8,428 nt of DNA from DASTPP01 sp035762175 (GCA_035762175.1 DASTPP010000207.1:1-8428); one strand, 5' to 3'. Counted from the stretch's first letter, positions 1 through 5,986 are shown. Numbers and translations are program-made. The notes: a model not told the origin generated them from the sequence alone.

Positions 1-160
1 CGTCGCTGCCGCCGAGCCCGCCGCCGCCCCCGCCGCCCTGGCCGGCCGCCGGGCTCGCCCCGCCCGTGCCCTCGGACGAGAGGCTGCAACTCGCTGGCGA
101 AAGCACGCTAAACGCCCCGAGAAGCAAAGCCACCAGGGCGCCGAGGCGTTCGCGTCGCAT
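1..160 (-). CDS. Exported, possibly lipid-anchored glycine-rich protein, N-terminal part only
   Basis: Only the first 53 codons lie in the window; the gene continues past base 1. Reading leftward from the ATG at 160-158, the protein starts MRRERLGALVALLLGAFSVL: an arginine-rich n-region, a hydrophobic stretch (about residues 6-20), then SPASC with Cys25. That could be a weak lipobox (Pro at -3 is unusual) or a signal peptidase I region. Ser/Gly/Ala-rich sequence with a run of seven glycines follows, typical of the flexible linker after the signal in myxobacterial exported proteins. No Shine-Dalgarno is clear; AAAAGG lies rather far upstream. It follows the parvulin-like gene on the same strand after 100 bases, which contain a promoter-like TTGACG-N18-TAGCGA, so it may be transcribed separately. 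No domain is visible, so the function is unknown. Export is fairly sure; lipidation is not. Confidence 0.68.
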   Translation of the reverse strand, partial: MRRERLGALVALLLGAFSVLSPASCSLSSEGTGGASPAAGQGGGGGGGLGGSD

Positions 161-203
161 GGTATCAATGGTAACCTTTTCTGAGGGTTTTCTAAAAGGC
201 CAC

Positions 204-233
204 TCGCTAGGTCGATTCAAGGCGGAACGTCAA
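204..233 (-). promoter_or_regulatory. Candidate sigma70-type promoter for the partial exported-protein gene
   Basis: On the minus strand TTGACG (233-228) is followed after 18 bases by TAGCGA (209-204), about 45 bases before the ATG at 160. The -35 matches 5 of 6 consensus bases, the -10 only about 3 of 6. The same TTGACG-N18-TAG layout precedes the OmpA-like gene. The flanking sequence is less GC-rich than the genes. This is pattern inference. Confidence 0.35.
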
Positions 234-260
234 CGCGCCGCGTCTGCGCCTTGACCGCCC

Positions 261-1250
261 TTAGCGCAACCCCTCGGGCGTCGCCGAGGGGCGCGGCGGC
301 GCGGCGCTTCGGGCCGGAGCCGAAACGCTCGCGGCGGGCCGCACCTTCACCTCGCCGAGGCGGCCGACGTCGATGAGGTCGATGAGCCCCGGCTCGCCCT
401 CCTTCAGGTGCTCGGCCCGCAGGCGCGCGAGCAAGGCCTTGGTGCCCGACTCGAGGCGCTGGCGCTCGAGCAGCTGCCGGATGGCGGGCGCCTCGTGCTC
501 GAGCGGCCGGGCGAGCGGCGGCGACGAGCCGCGGCGCCAGACGACGGCGAACTTGTCGCCCTCGGGCACCGGCTCGGGCACGATCTCGCCGTCTTTGACC
601 TTGCGCGCCGCCTCGACGACGGCGACGTCGACCCGCACCGCCGGCAGGTGCGACCGGCCGTCGGGCCCCACCATGCCGAGGTCGCCGCCCCGCTCGGCCG
701 TCGCCTTGTCGAGCGACGAGCGCCGCGCGAGCTCGGCCCACTTCGCCTGCCCGCCGGGCTTCTTCGCCTCGTCGAGCACCGCGAGCGCGTCGTCGCGCGT
801 CGCGACCAGGATGCGCCAGAGCTGCACGCGCTCGGGCGCCTGAAAGCGCGCCTTGTTCTGCTCGTAATAGGCCGCGACGTCGGCGTCGGTGACGAGCCCG
901 GCCGGGCCCGCCTCGGCCCGCATCGCCCGCGCGAGCGCGGCCCGGTAGACGTCGCGCAGCCGCAGCCGCACGTCGCGCCGCTCGGGCAGCCCCTTCGCCG
1001 CCGCCCCGAGCCCGTGCAGGCGCTCGGCGACCAGCACCTTCTCGAGCACATTCCGCCGGATCTCGGCCGCGTCGTGGCCGTACTGCGCGAGCTGCAGCCG
1101 CGGCATCGACGCGAGCCGCTGCTCGAGCTCGCCCTTGGTGATGACCTCGGGGCCCACCCGCGCGACCACCTCTTCGGGCCCCGCCCCCGCGCCCGTCGCG
1201 ATCGCGACGAACGCCGCCGCCAACGACCAACGCCGGACGCCTCTCCGCAC
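261..1250 (-). CDS. Secreted parvulin-like (PpiC/SurA-type) peptidyl-prolyl isomerase family protein
   Basis: Predicted periplasmic foldase of the parvulin class, 329 residues from the GTG at 1250. I chose this start because AAGGGGGG lies just upstream and it gives a standard signal peptide (RRGVRRW, then SLAAAFVAIATGAGA); an in-frame TTG at 1286 would add 12 residues but lacks a clear ribosome-binding site. After the signal comes a SurA-N-like helical part (VITKGELEQRL, then LEKVLVAERL), then a parvulin domain at about residues 141-240 with AKWAELARRSSLDKATAERG and GDLGMVGP, close to the family's F..lA...S.D..sa..GGdLG pattern. A basic helical segment and a Ser/Pro/Ala-rich tail follow. The usual His of the first strand (consensus sHILV) appears as Arg in QLWRILV, so isomerase activity is doubtful and a chaperone role is possible. 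The gene follows the zincin gene by 49 bases (13 from the TTG), probably in one operon. Family call is good; activity and clients are inferred. Confidence 0.85.
   Translation of the reverse strand: MRRGVRRWSLAAAFVAIATGAGAGPEEVVARVGPEVITKGELEQRLASMPRLQLAQYGHDAAEIRRNVLEKVLVAERLHGLGAAAKGLPERRDVRLRLRDVYRAALARAMRAEAGPAGLVTDADVAAYYEQNKARFQAPERVQLWRILVATRDDALAVLDEAKKPGGQAKWAELARRSSLDKATAERGGDLGMVGPDGRSHLPAVRVDVAVVEAARKVKDGEIVPEPVPEGDKFAVVWRRGSSPPLARPLEHEAPAIRQLLERQRLESGTKALLARLRAEHLKEGEPGLIDLIDVGRLGEVKVRPAASVSAPARSAAPPRPSATPEGLR
270..291 (-). terminator. GC hairpin overlapping the 3' end of the parvulin-like gene
   Basis: CCCCTCGG (270-277) and CCGAGGGG (284-291) form a perfect 8-bp stem with a 6-base loop, ending seven bases before the stop codon at 263-261. 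No T tract follows on the minus strand, so this is not a standard intrinsic terminator; it may be an mRNA 3'-end structure or chance in GC-rich coding sequence. Confidence 0.25.
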
Positions 1251-1299
1251 GGACCCCCCCTTACGCGCCGCGGCGCGGCGCCGCAAGGGGGCCCGCCGC

Positions 1300-2655
1300 C
1301 TAGCGGGAGAGCAGGTACGTGAGGAGCGCGACGATCAACCAGAAGGGCCAGGTGCGGTACAGAAAGTCGCCCGCCTCGGTGCGCAGCGCCCGCGACGCGC
1401 GGCGCAGCGTCTCGGTCTCGCCGACCTCGCGCCGGGCCTCGCGCGCGATCTCGCCGCGCTCTTCTTCGTCGACCGGGTCTTCGCCCCGCAAGAACGCCTC
1501 GTGGTGGTCGAGCTCGTGCTCGATCGTTTCGACGATCTCAGCCTCGACGTCGAAGGGGCCCTCGTCGTCGTGCACCGCGCGGAAGGTGCGGTAGTAGAGC
1601 GTCACCTCGGGCGCCCGCGCCGGCGCCTCGCCCGGCCGCGCGGGCTCGCCCGGCACGTACGAGCCGAGCAGCGTCACGCCCCCGTCGTCGCAGGCCGCGG
1701 GCCCCGTCTCGATCGCGAGCTCGACGCCCGGCGCCCCCCGGCGCGCGAAGATCTCTCCGGCCGCCCGGCGCGCGAGCTCGGCGAAGGCGCGCTCGGACAA
1801 AAAGCCCCCTTCGGCCTCGCCCCGCCGGGGCCGCGCCCCCACCTCCGCCGGGAACTCGCGCAGCCCCGGCGCGTCGACCCGCTCGAGCGCCCCGCAGCGC
1901 CCGCAGCGCACCGGCGCCCGCAGCCGCGGCGGGTAGTGCGCCTCGTCAAAGAGCCCGAAGAGCGCCGAGCGCGCCTCGTCGTCGGCCCCCTCGAGCGCCG
2001 CGGCGATCGCGTCGGCGTCGCCCTCGGGCCCGAGGCCCTCGACCCCCATCGCCCGGACGACGTCGCCCGTGAAGGTGAGCCGCTCGCCCCCCAGCGCCTC
2101 GTGCAGCGGCCTCGCCTGCCCGACCTCGCGCGGGGCGAGGCGCACCTCGCTCGCCTCGCCCCCGCCGGGCAACCGGACCGGCGGCAAGGGGTGCGCCGTC
2201 GCGAAGTCGAAGGGCTCGTCGAGCTCGGGGTCGTCGAGCTCGTCGTCGAGGAAGGGCCCGAACTCGACGTGCTCGCAGGGCCGCACCCGGAACCGATGCC
2301 CGCAGTTCGAGCACTCGACCGGCTCGGGCCCCTCGTCGAGCAGCCCGGCCCGCGTCACCAGCGCCCGGAGCACGTGAAAGTCTTCGAGCGAGAGCCCCGC
2401 GATCGGCACCCGCCCGTTCTGCTCGCTCAGGACCTCGACCGCCCCGCCGTCGAGCGCGTCGTAGGCCCCGAGCAGCGTGGGCGCCGCGGCCGGCCGCCCG
2501 CCCGCCGGCCCCTCGTCGGCGGCGGGGCGCAGGGCGTCGCGCACCTGGCGGGGTCGCTCGCTCGCCCGCACGCTCACCCGCGCGCCCGAGGGCAAGCGCA
2601 AGCGCACGGGCAGGCGAACGGGCCGCGCGAGCCGAGACCGGTACGGGTGCTTCAC
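1300..2655 (-). CDS. Membrane-anchored zincin-like metalloprotease with N-terminal zinc knuckles
   Basis: 451 residues from a GTG at 2655, preceded by AAGGTGG seven bases upstream. The C-terminal third resembles the Zincin_1/DUF1025 family (PF06262): AFAELARRAAGEI (290-302), VTLYYRTF (351-358), then TIEHELDHHEAF (377-388) with an HExxH motif (His380, Glu381, His384) and an acidic segment where a third ligand could lie. One hydrophobic segment, WPFWLIVALLTYLL (436-449), ends the protein and would leave the catalytic part in the cytoplasm as a tail-anchored protein. The N-terminal two thirds have CxxC knuckles at Cys115/118 (with Cys127) and Cys251/254, separated by a strongly acidic stretch; these may form one split zinc ribbon. 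This half loosely resembles phage T4-type baseplate-hub chaperones (an LPSG start, then CxxCG pairs), but I would not rely on that. It sits between the methyltransferase and the parvulin-like gene in one apparent operon. Protease identity is fairly likely; substrate unknown. Confidence 0.72.
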   Translation of the reverse strand: MKHPYRSRLARPVRLPVRLRLPSGARVSVRASERPRQVRDALRPAADEGPAGGRPAAAPTLLGAYDALDGGAVEVLSEQNGRVPIAGLSLEDFHVLRALVTRAGLLDEGPEPVECSNCGHRFRVRPCEHVEFGPFLDDELDDPELDEPFDFATAHPLPPVRLPGGGEASEVRLAPREVGQARPLHEALGGERLTFTGDVVRAMGVEGLGPEGDADAIAAALEGADDEARSALFGLFDEAHYPPRLRAPVRCGRCGALERVDAPGLREFPAEVGARPRRGEAEGGFLSERAFAELARRAAGEIFARRGAPGVELAIETGPAACDDGGVTLLGSYVPGEPARPGEAPARAPEVTLYYRTFRAVHDDEGPFDVEAEIVETIEHELDHHEAFLRGEDPVDEEERGEIAREARREVGETETLRRASRALRTEAGDFLYRTWPFWLIVALLTYLLSR

Positions 2656-2660
2656 CGCCC

Positions 2661-2740
2661 CACCTTACAACGCCGCCCGCCGCCCCGCCCGCCCGGCCCG
2701 CGCCTTACAACGCTGCCCGCCGCCCCGCCCGCGCGGCCCG
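2661..2740. repeat. 40-bp tandem duplication across a stop codon and ribosome-binding site
   Basis: Bases 2661-2700 and 2701-2740 are adjacent 40-base copies with three differences (second, fourteenth and thirty-third positions); the first few bases of a third copy follow at 2741. On the minus strand each copy carries TAAGG. In the right copy TAA is the methyltransferase stop (2707-2705); in the left copy AAGGTGG (2666-2660) is the ribosome-binding site of the zincin gene. The duplication therefore covers the methyltransferase C-terminal codons and makes most of the 49-base spacer. Confidence 0.9.
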
Positions 2741-3955
2741 CGCCTCCCAGGGGCATAGCCCCAGCGCTCCGAGCCGCGCCCGCGCCACCGCGATCGCCGC
2801 CCCGCTCTCGTCGACCCCGAGCGCCCGCCGCCCGAGCCGCGCCGCGACCGCGAGCGTCGTGCCGCTACCCAGCGTCGGATCGAGCACCCAGTCGCCCGGG
2901 TCGCTGCACGCGAGCAAGAGCCGCTCGAGCAGCGCCTCCGGCTTCTGCGTCGGGTAGCCCGTGCGCTCGCGCCCCGAGGGCGCCACGATGCCGATGTCCC
3001 ACACGTCGCCGAGCGGCGTGCCCGGCGAGGGCTCGTCGGTCATCGACGAGCGGGTTCGTCGCCCCTCGCCGTCGACGAGCGCGCGCTGCCGCCGCCCCCG
3101 CCAGACCGCCTGCGTGCTCGGCGCGAGCGGCTCGAAGAGCTGCCGGAAGCGCGGCCGCCCCCGCGGCTCGCGCACGAAGCGCAAGAGCGTGTCGTGCACC
3201 CGTTGGAAGTTGCGCGCCTTCGAGGGCCAGCGCCGGTAGCGCCACACGATCTCGCTCGCGAACGCCTCGGGCCCGAACACCATGTCGCCGAGCACCCGCA
3301 CGTAGTGGCTCGTCTTCGGATCGACGTGCACCACCAGGCTGCCCTCGGGCGAGAGCAGCTCGCGGGCGAGCTCGAGCCGGTCGCGCATCCAGCCGAGGTA
3401 CGCGCCGAGGTCGGGCCACCGGTCGTCGAAGGCCGCGACGCCCCCGCCCCCCCGCACCACCCCCTCGTGCACCCGGCCCGTGAAGAAGGGCGGGTCGAGG
3501 TACACGAGCGCGATCGCCCCCGCGTGCGTCGCCCGCAGCGCGTCGAGCGCCAGGGCATTGTCGCCCTCGATGAGCCCCAACGTCAGGTCGGGCGGCGGCG
3601 GCGCCGAGAGCCTCCCCGCGCCCCACGTCGGCCCCGCCGCCTCGTCGCCGGGCCAACAGAGGCGCACGGCCGCCGCCGGACGCGGCGGCGAGGGCGTGAC
3701 GACCGCCGCCGAGTGCGGTGGCGAGGGCGTGACGACCGTCGCCGAGCGCGGCGGTGGAGAGGTGTCGGTCGTCGCCGGGCTCTGAGCGCCTGCGGGCGCG
3801 TTCGCGCACGACCGCGGCGAAGGGGTGGCGTCGGGCGCCCTCGCGCGCGACCGCGGCGAAGGGCCGCCGGCGGTCGCCTTCGCGCGCGACCGCGGCGAAG
3901 AGGGGCCCTGGGGCGCGCCCGAGCGCCGCCTTGCGGAAGGGGAGGGGGGCGCCAT
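2705..3955 (-). CDS. Beta-class DNA methyltransferase (N4/N6 family), probably adenine-specific
   Basis: S-adenosylmethionine-dependent DNA methyltransferase of the N4/N6 family (PF01555), 416 residues from the ATG at 3955. The catalytic motif IV, YLDPPFFTG (Asp154-Pro-Pro-Phe), comes before the cofactor motif I, VLDPTLGSGTT (357-367), which defines the beta class; GYPTQKPEALLERLLLA (333-349) is the usual motif X just before it. DPPF favours N6-adenine; N4-cytosine enzymes usually have SPPY. The core begins near residue 126 (LGLIEGDNALALDAL). The first ~120 residues are low-complexity Pro/Ser/Ala/Arg sequence built from two in-frame repeat arrays, and no Shine-Dalgarno precedes the ATG, so a start further in (for example the GTG at residue 97) is possible; third codon positions stay G/C through the repeats, which favours translation. 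No restriction gene adjoins it, so it looks orphan and may be regulatory. It diverges from the NTF2-like lipoprotein gene and is followed by the zincin gene. Confidence 0.85.
   Translation of the reverse strand: MAPPSPSARRRSGAPQGPSSPRSRAKATAGGPSPRSRARAPDATPSPRSCANAPAGAQSPATTDTSPPPRSATVVTPSPPHSAAVVTPSPPRPAAAVRLCWPGDEAAGPTWGAGRLSAPPPPDLTLGLIEGDNALALDALRATHAGAIALVYLDPPFFTGRVHEGVVRGGGGVAAFDDRWPDLGAYLGWMRDRLELARELLSPEGSLVVHVDPKTSHYVRVLGDMVFGPEAFASEIVWRYRRWPSKARNFQRVHDTLLRFVREPRGRPRFRQLFEPLAPSTQAVWRGRRQRALVDGEGRRTRSSMTDEPSPGTPLGDVWDIGIVAPSGRERTGYPTQKPEALLERLLLACSDPGDWVLDPTLGSGTTLAVAARLGRRALGVDESGAAIAVARARLGALGLCPWEARAARAGRRAAL
3682..3780. repeat. Three 33-bp tandem repeats in the methyltransferase N-terminal region
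   Basis: Copies start at 3682, 3715 and 3748 with a 33-base (11-codon) period. On the coding (minus) strand they give TSPPPRSATVV, TPSPPHSAAVV and TPSPPRPAAAV. The two left copies share nearly all bases; the right copy is more diverged. The period keeps the reading frame, as expected if copy number can change without breaking the gene. Confidence 0.85.
3802..3902. repeat. Three 39-bp tandem repeats at the methyltransferase N-terminus
   Basis: A core of about 20 bases (TCGCGCGCGACCGCGGCGAA, with one change in the left copy) starts at 3802, 3841 and 3880, an exact 39-base (13-codon) period. On the minus strand it encodes SPRS(R/C)A units: SPRSRAKATAGGP, SPRSRARAPDATP and SPRSCANAPAGAQ. The array lies beside the 33-bp array and is also in frame. 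Confidence 0.85.
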
Positions 3956-4047
3956 CGAGCGGCCGCGTCCGAGCGTGCCCTCTCGCCCGCGCGTGCGGAA
4001 GGGGTTATGAGGGCCCCCGCCCCCCGGAACCGCCCCGACCCCGCGCC
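3956..4047. promoter_or_regulatory. Divergent intergenic region, methyltransferase / NTF2-like lipoprotein
   Basis: This 92-base gap separates two divergently read genes, so any promoters serving them should lie here or inside the methyltransferase N-terminal repeats. I see no convincing -35/-10 pair on either strand. GGAAGGGG (3997-4004) precedes an ATG at 4007 that is in a different frame from the lipoprotein, so it is not used as that gene's start. Confidence 0.35.
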
Positions 4048-4527
4048 ATGCCCCGCGCGCCTCGCCCGCTCCGCGTCGCCCTCGCCGCGACCCTCCTCGC
4101 GCTCGCCGCCTGCCGGCGCCAGCCCCTCGACGCGACGCCCGAGGGGGTGGTCCGCGAGTTCTTCGACCGCATGCGCCGCCTGCAGAGCGACCCGAAAGAC
4201 GCGCGCGCCGTCTACGAGCTGCTCTCGCGCCCCGCCCAGGCCAACCTCGCCGAGCGCGCGCGCCGCGCGAGCGCCGCCACGGGCAAGCGCATGGGGCCCG
4301 AGCAGATGATCGCGCCCGCCTACTTCTTCCCCCGCTTCCAGGCCCAGCGCTGGTCGACGCGCGTGGCGGGCGAGCGGGCGACGGTCGAGCTGCTCGGCGT
4401 CGACCCGGCCGAAGAGCGCGCGTCGGTGCCCTGCGTGCGCGAAGAGGGCCACTGGCGCGTCGACCTCGCGCTGCCCTCGCTGCCTCCCGTCGAGCGCCGG
4501 CCGCCGGGGCCGGGCGGCGTGCCCTGA
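4048..4527 (+). CDS. Small lipoprotein with NTF2-like (DUF4878-type) fold
   Basis: 159 residues from the ATG at 4048. The start MPRAPRPLRVALAATLLALA leads into a clear lipobox, L-A-A-C with Cys22 as the lipidation site; Arg at +2 fits an outer-membrane lipoprotein. The mature part begins with TPEGVVREFFDRMRRL, a first helix typical of NTF2-like/DUF4878 lipoproteins, then YELLSRPAQANLAERARR, a helix with polar pattern, and ends with ERATVELLGVD and EEGHWRVDLALP, the beta strands that close such domains (a WR[VI]D.. strand is common). This family call rests on pattern and size, not on a catalytic motif. It is the only plus-strand gene in the middle of the window and diverges from the methyltransferase. 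No strong ribosome-binding site is visible (GGAA about 18 bases upstream). A hairpin of the inverted-repeat element starts six bases after the stop. The gene seems real, as the opposite strand offers only a featureless Arg/Gly-rich reading. Confidence 0.75.
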   Translation: MPRAPRPLRVALAATLLALAACRRQPLDATPEGVVREFFDRMRRLQSDPKDARAVYELLSRPAQANLAERARRASAATGKRMGPEQMIAPAYFFPRFQAQRWSTRVAGERATVELLGVDPAEERASVPCVREEGHWRVDLALPSLPPVERRPPGPGGVP

Positions 4528-4533
4528 CGGCTA

Positions 4534-4754
4534 CCCCCGAGTGAACTCGGGGGCAGCGAACGCCCGGGGAAACGGCGTGCAAAGCCCTGCCGAAGGCAGG
4601 GCTCCCGCGGAGCGAGGCGCTCTCGCGCGCTCGCCCGAAAGCCCGCGGCCCGTGGGAGCCCGGCCCCCGGCGCGGGGGCGGGCTTGGCGCGCCGAATCGA
4701 CCCGCTTCCGCGCGGCACGAGCGGGCGTCCGCTGCCCCCGAGTTCACTCGGGGC
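4534..4754. repeat. ~220-bp intergenic element with 32-bp terminal inverted repeats and inner hairpins
   Basis: Bases 4535-4566 and the reverse complement of 4722-4753 match over 32 positions with a single difference. Each arm is itself a hairpin: CCCCCGAGT-GA-ACTCGGGGG at 4534-4553 and the equivalent at 4735-4753. Between them are two more strong hairpins: AGCCCTGCC-GAA-GGCAGGGCT (4583-4603) and a 12-bp stem with one bulged base at 4657-4684 (AGCCCG, bulged G, CCCCCG, loop GCG). As a result both strands can be read as an open frame beginning MNSGAA and ending VRCPRVHSG, a by-product of the symmetry, not a gene. No target-site duplication and no transposase are visible. It may be a MITE or REP/BIME-like repeat, or a two-way transcription stop between the convergent lipoprotein and cdnL genes. 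Confidence 0.85.
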
Positions 4755-4760
4755 CCCAGA

Positions 4761-4796
4761 AATGAAAACGCCCGGCGCCTTTCGGGGGCACCGGGC
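4761..4796 (-). terminator. Intrinsic terminator of cdnL
   Basis: Read on the minus strand, GCCCGGTGCC pairs with GGCGCCGGGC (one A-C mismatch) around a 7-base loop, and is followed directly by GTTTTCATT (4769-4761). The stem is at 4796-4787 and 4779-4770, starting about 37 bases after the cdnL stop. A GC stem plus a T-rich tail downstream of a gene is the standard Rho-independent layout, and the T run is rare in this GC-rich sequence. Confidence 0.8.
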
Positions 4797-4832
4797 CTTG
4801 GCGAGGGCGCGCCGACGGGCGCGCGGCGGGGC

Positions 4833-5339
<507 letters not shown>

Positions 5340-5618
5340 AGCGTCTCCTTCTGCTCAGGCTTGTGCTCAGGCTTGGGCGGGGGCCCCCGCGCGTCGCGCG
5401 GACGATCGGGCCCCCGAGCGCGGCCGGGGCCGCGGCGTTCTCACGCCAACCAGCGGGCGAACGCTTTTATTTCAACCGGACCTACGAATCGCCCTCGGCT
5501 CGTCTCTAATCTCCGTAAAACGCGACGGCCCCTTAGCGGCCGTTCTCGAGCGAGGGACGCCTCAGCCCGTATTCTAGCGCATCCGCAGTGCCGTCGCGAA
5601 CCGCTCGCCGCGCCAGCG
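5340..5618 (-). other. Long palindrome-rich leader of cdnL
   Basis: If transcription begins near 5618, cdnL has about 280 bases of untranslated leader. It contains a perfect palindrome GCGGGGGCCCCCGC (5377-5390), a 7-bp stem with a GG loop (5419-5434), a hairpin ACGGCC-N7-GGCCGT (5525-5543, loop reading GCTAAGG on the minus strand, followed by CGCGTTTTA) and a 12-base direct repeat TGCTCAGGCTTG at 5352-5363 and 5364-5375. A second -10-like TAGAAT (5576-5571) could give a shorter leader. No coding sequence or known riboswitch is recognised. Structural importance is inferred. Confidence 0.4.
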
Positions 5619-5624
5619 GGCCGA

Positions 5625-5653
5625 ACTCTAGTGGGGTGGCCTAAATGTGTCAA
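5625..5653 (-). promoter_or_regulatory. Sigma70-type promoter of cdnL
   Basis: On the minus strand a perfect TTGACA (5653-5648) is separated by 17 bases from TAGAGT (5630-5625; 4 of 6 matches to TATAAT). T-rich sequence (ATTTTTG) lies just upstream. Expected transcription start is about 5618. This is the best promoter match on the minus strand and the surrounding ~60 bases are AT-rich for this genome. Confidence 0.65.
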
Positions 5654-5986
5654 CAAAAATGGACTAGGGTTCTACCACGTCAGAAGAGATAAGATTACAT
5701 CTTCCCACCGACAGGTCAAGGCCGCGCCGGCAGCTTCGGCCCACCTTTTGCCCGGCCGAGATTGAGCCCCGCTCAGCCTAAAACCCAGCCAACGCTTTGC
5801 TCAAGCCCTTATGGCGCCCACCGGCACTCTCCGCCCACCGCACTCGGCCTCAAGCCCCGCCGTTTCGCCCCCGAACCGGGCCCGCGCCGTCAACAGAATC
5901 GCCTGCGGGTTGCGCCCCTGCGGCCCGCGCGCACGGTGGGCGCAGGCGAGGCCGCCAAACCTGTGCGAAACGAGTGCGCCCGCCCC
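5654..5986. other. Intergenic stretch between the cdnL promoter and the Ppx/GppA gene
   Basis: No gene, tRNA or recognised RNA is visible here. Open frames crossing it lack a start with ribosome-binding site and any family signature. The left end is comparatively AT-rich (5646-5705). It contains a small hairpin TGAGC-CCC-GCTCA (5763-5775) and the CCTGCG/CGCAGG stem listed separately. Confidence 0.45.
5917..5946 (-). terminator. Possible terminator hairpin after the Ppx/GppA gene
   Basis: CCTGCG (5917-5922) pairs with CGCAGG (5941-5946), extended after one bulged base by CCC/GGG around an 11-base loop. It lies about 40 bases after the stop codon. There is no T tract, so it would need Rho or may only protect the mRNA end. 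Confidence 0.25.

Noticed and set aside
217..1230. A second minus-strand frame (337 codons) over the parvulin-like gene
   Set aside because: It gives featureless Arg/Ala/Gly sequence; the frame ending at 261 has the signal peptide and parvulin motifs.
1135..3483. A 782-codon plus-strand open frame
   Set aside because: It lies antisense over the parvulin-like, zincin and methyltransferase genes, is Arg/Pro/Ala-rich without domains, and has no ribosome-binding site. Long stop-free antisense frames are expected at this GC content.
3682..3902. Regular repeats as a possible CRISPR array
   Set aside because: The repeats are tandem 33-bp and 39-bp units without unique spacers, are in frame with a gene, and no cas gene is near.
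3956..4747. Extension of the methyltransferase to an ATG at 4747
   Set aside because: The extra 264 residues would run antisense through the lipoprotein gene and start inside the inverted-repeat element; they are Arg/Gly-rich with no family signal.
4541..4765. Small proteins starting MNSGAA on either strand
   Set aside because: Both strands give the same start and the same VRCPRVHSG end only because the region is an inverted repeat; there is no ribosome-binding site.
5441..5656. A 71-codon minus-strand open frame in the cdnL leader
   Set aside because: It starts with TTG overlapping the -35 box, so it would not be on a transcript from that promoter, and it has no ribosome-binding site or recognisable family.
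5654..5986. tRNA or small RNA gene in the gap after the Ppx/GppA gene
   Set aside because: No T-arm (GGTTCRA) with acceptor pairing and no conserved RNA motif was found.
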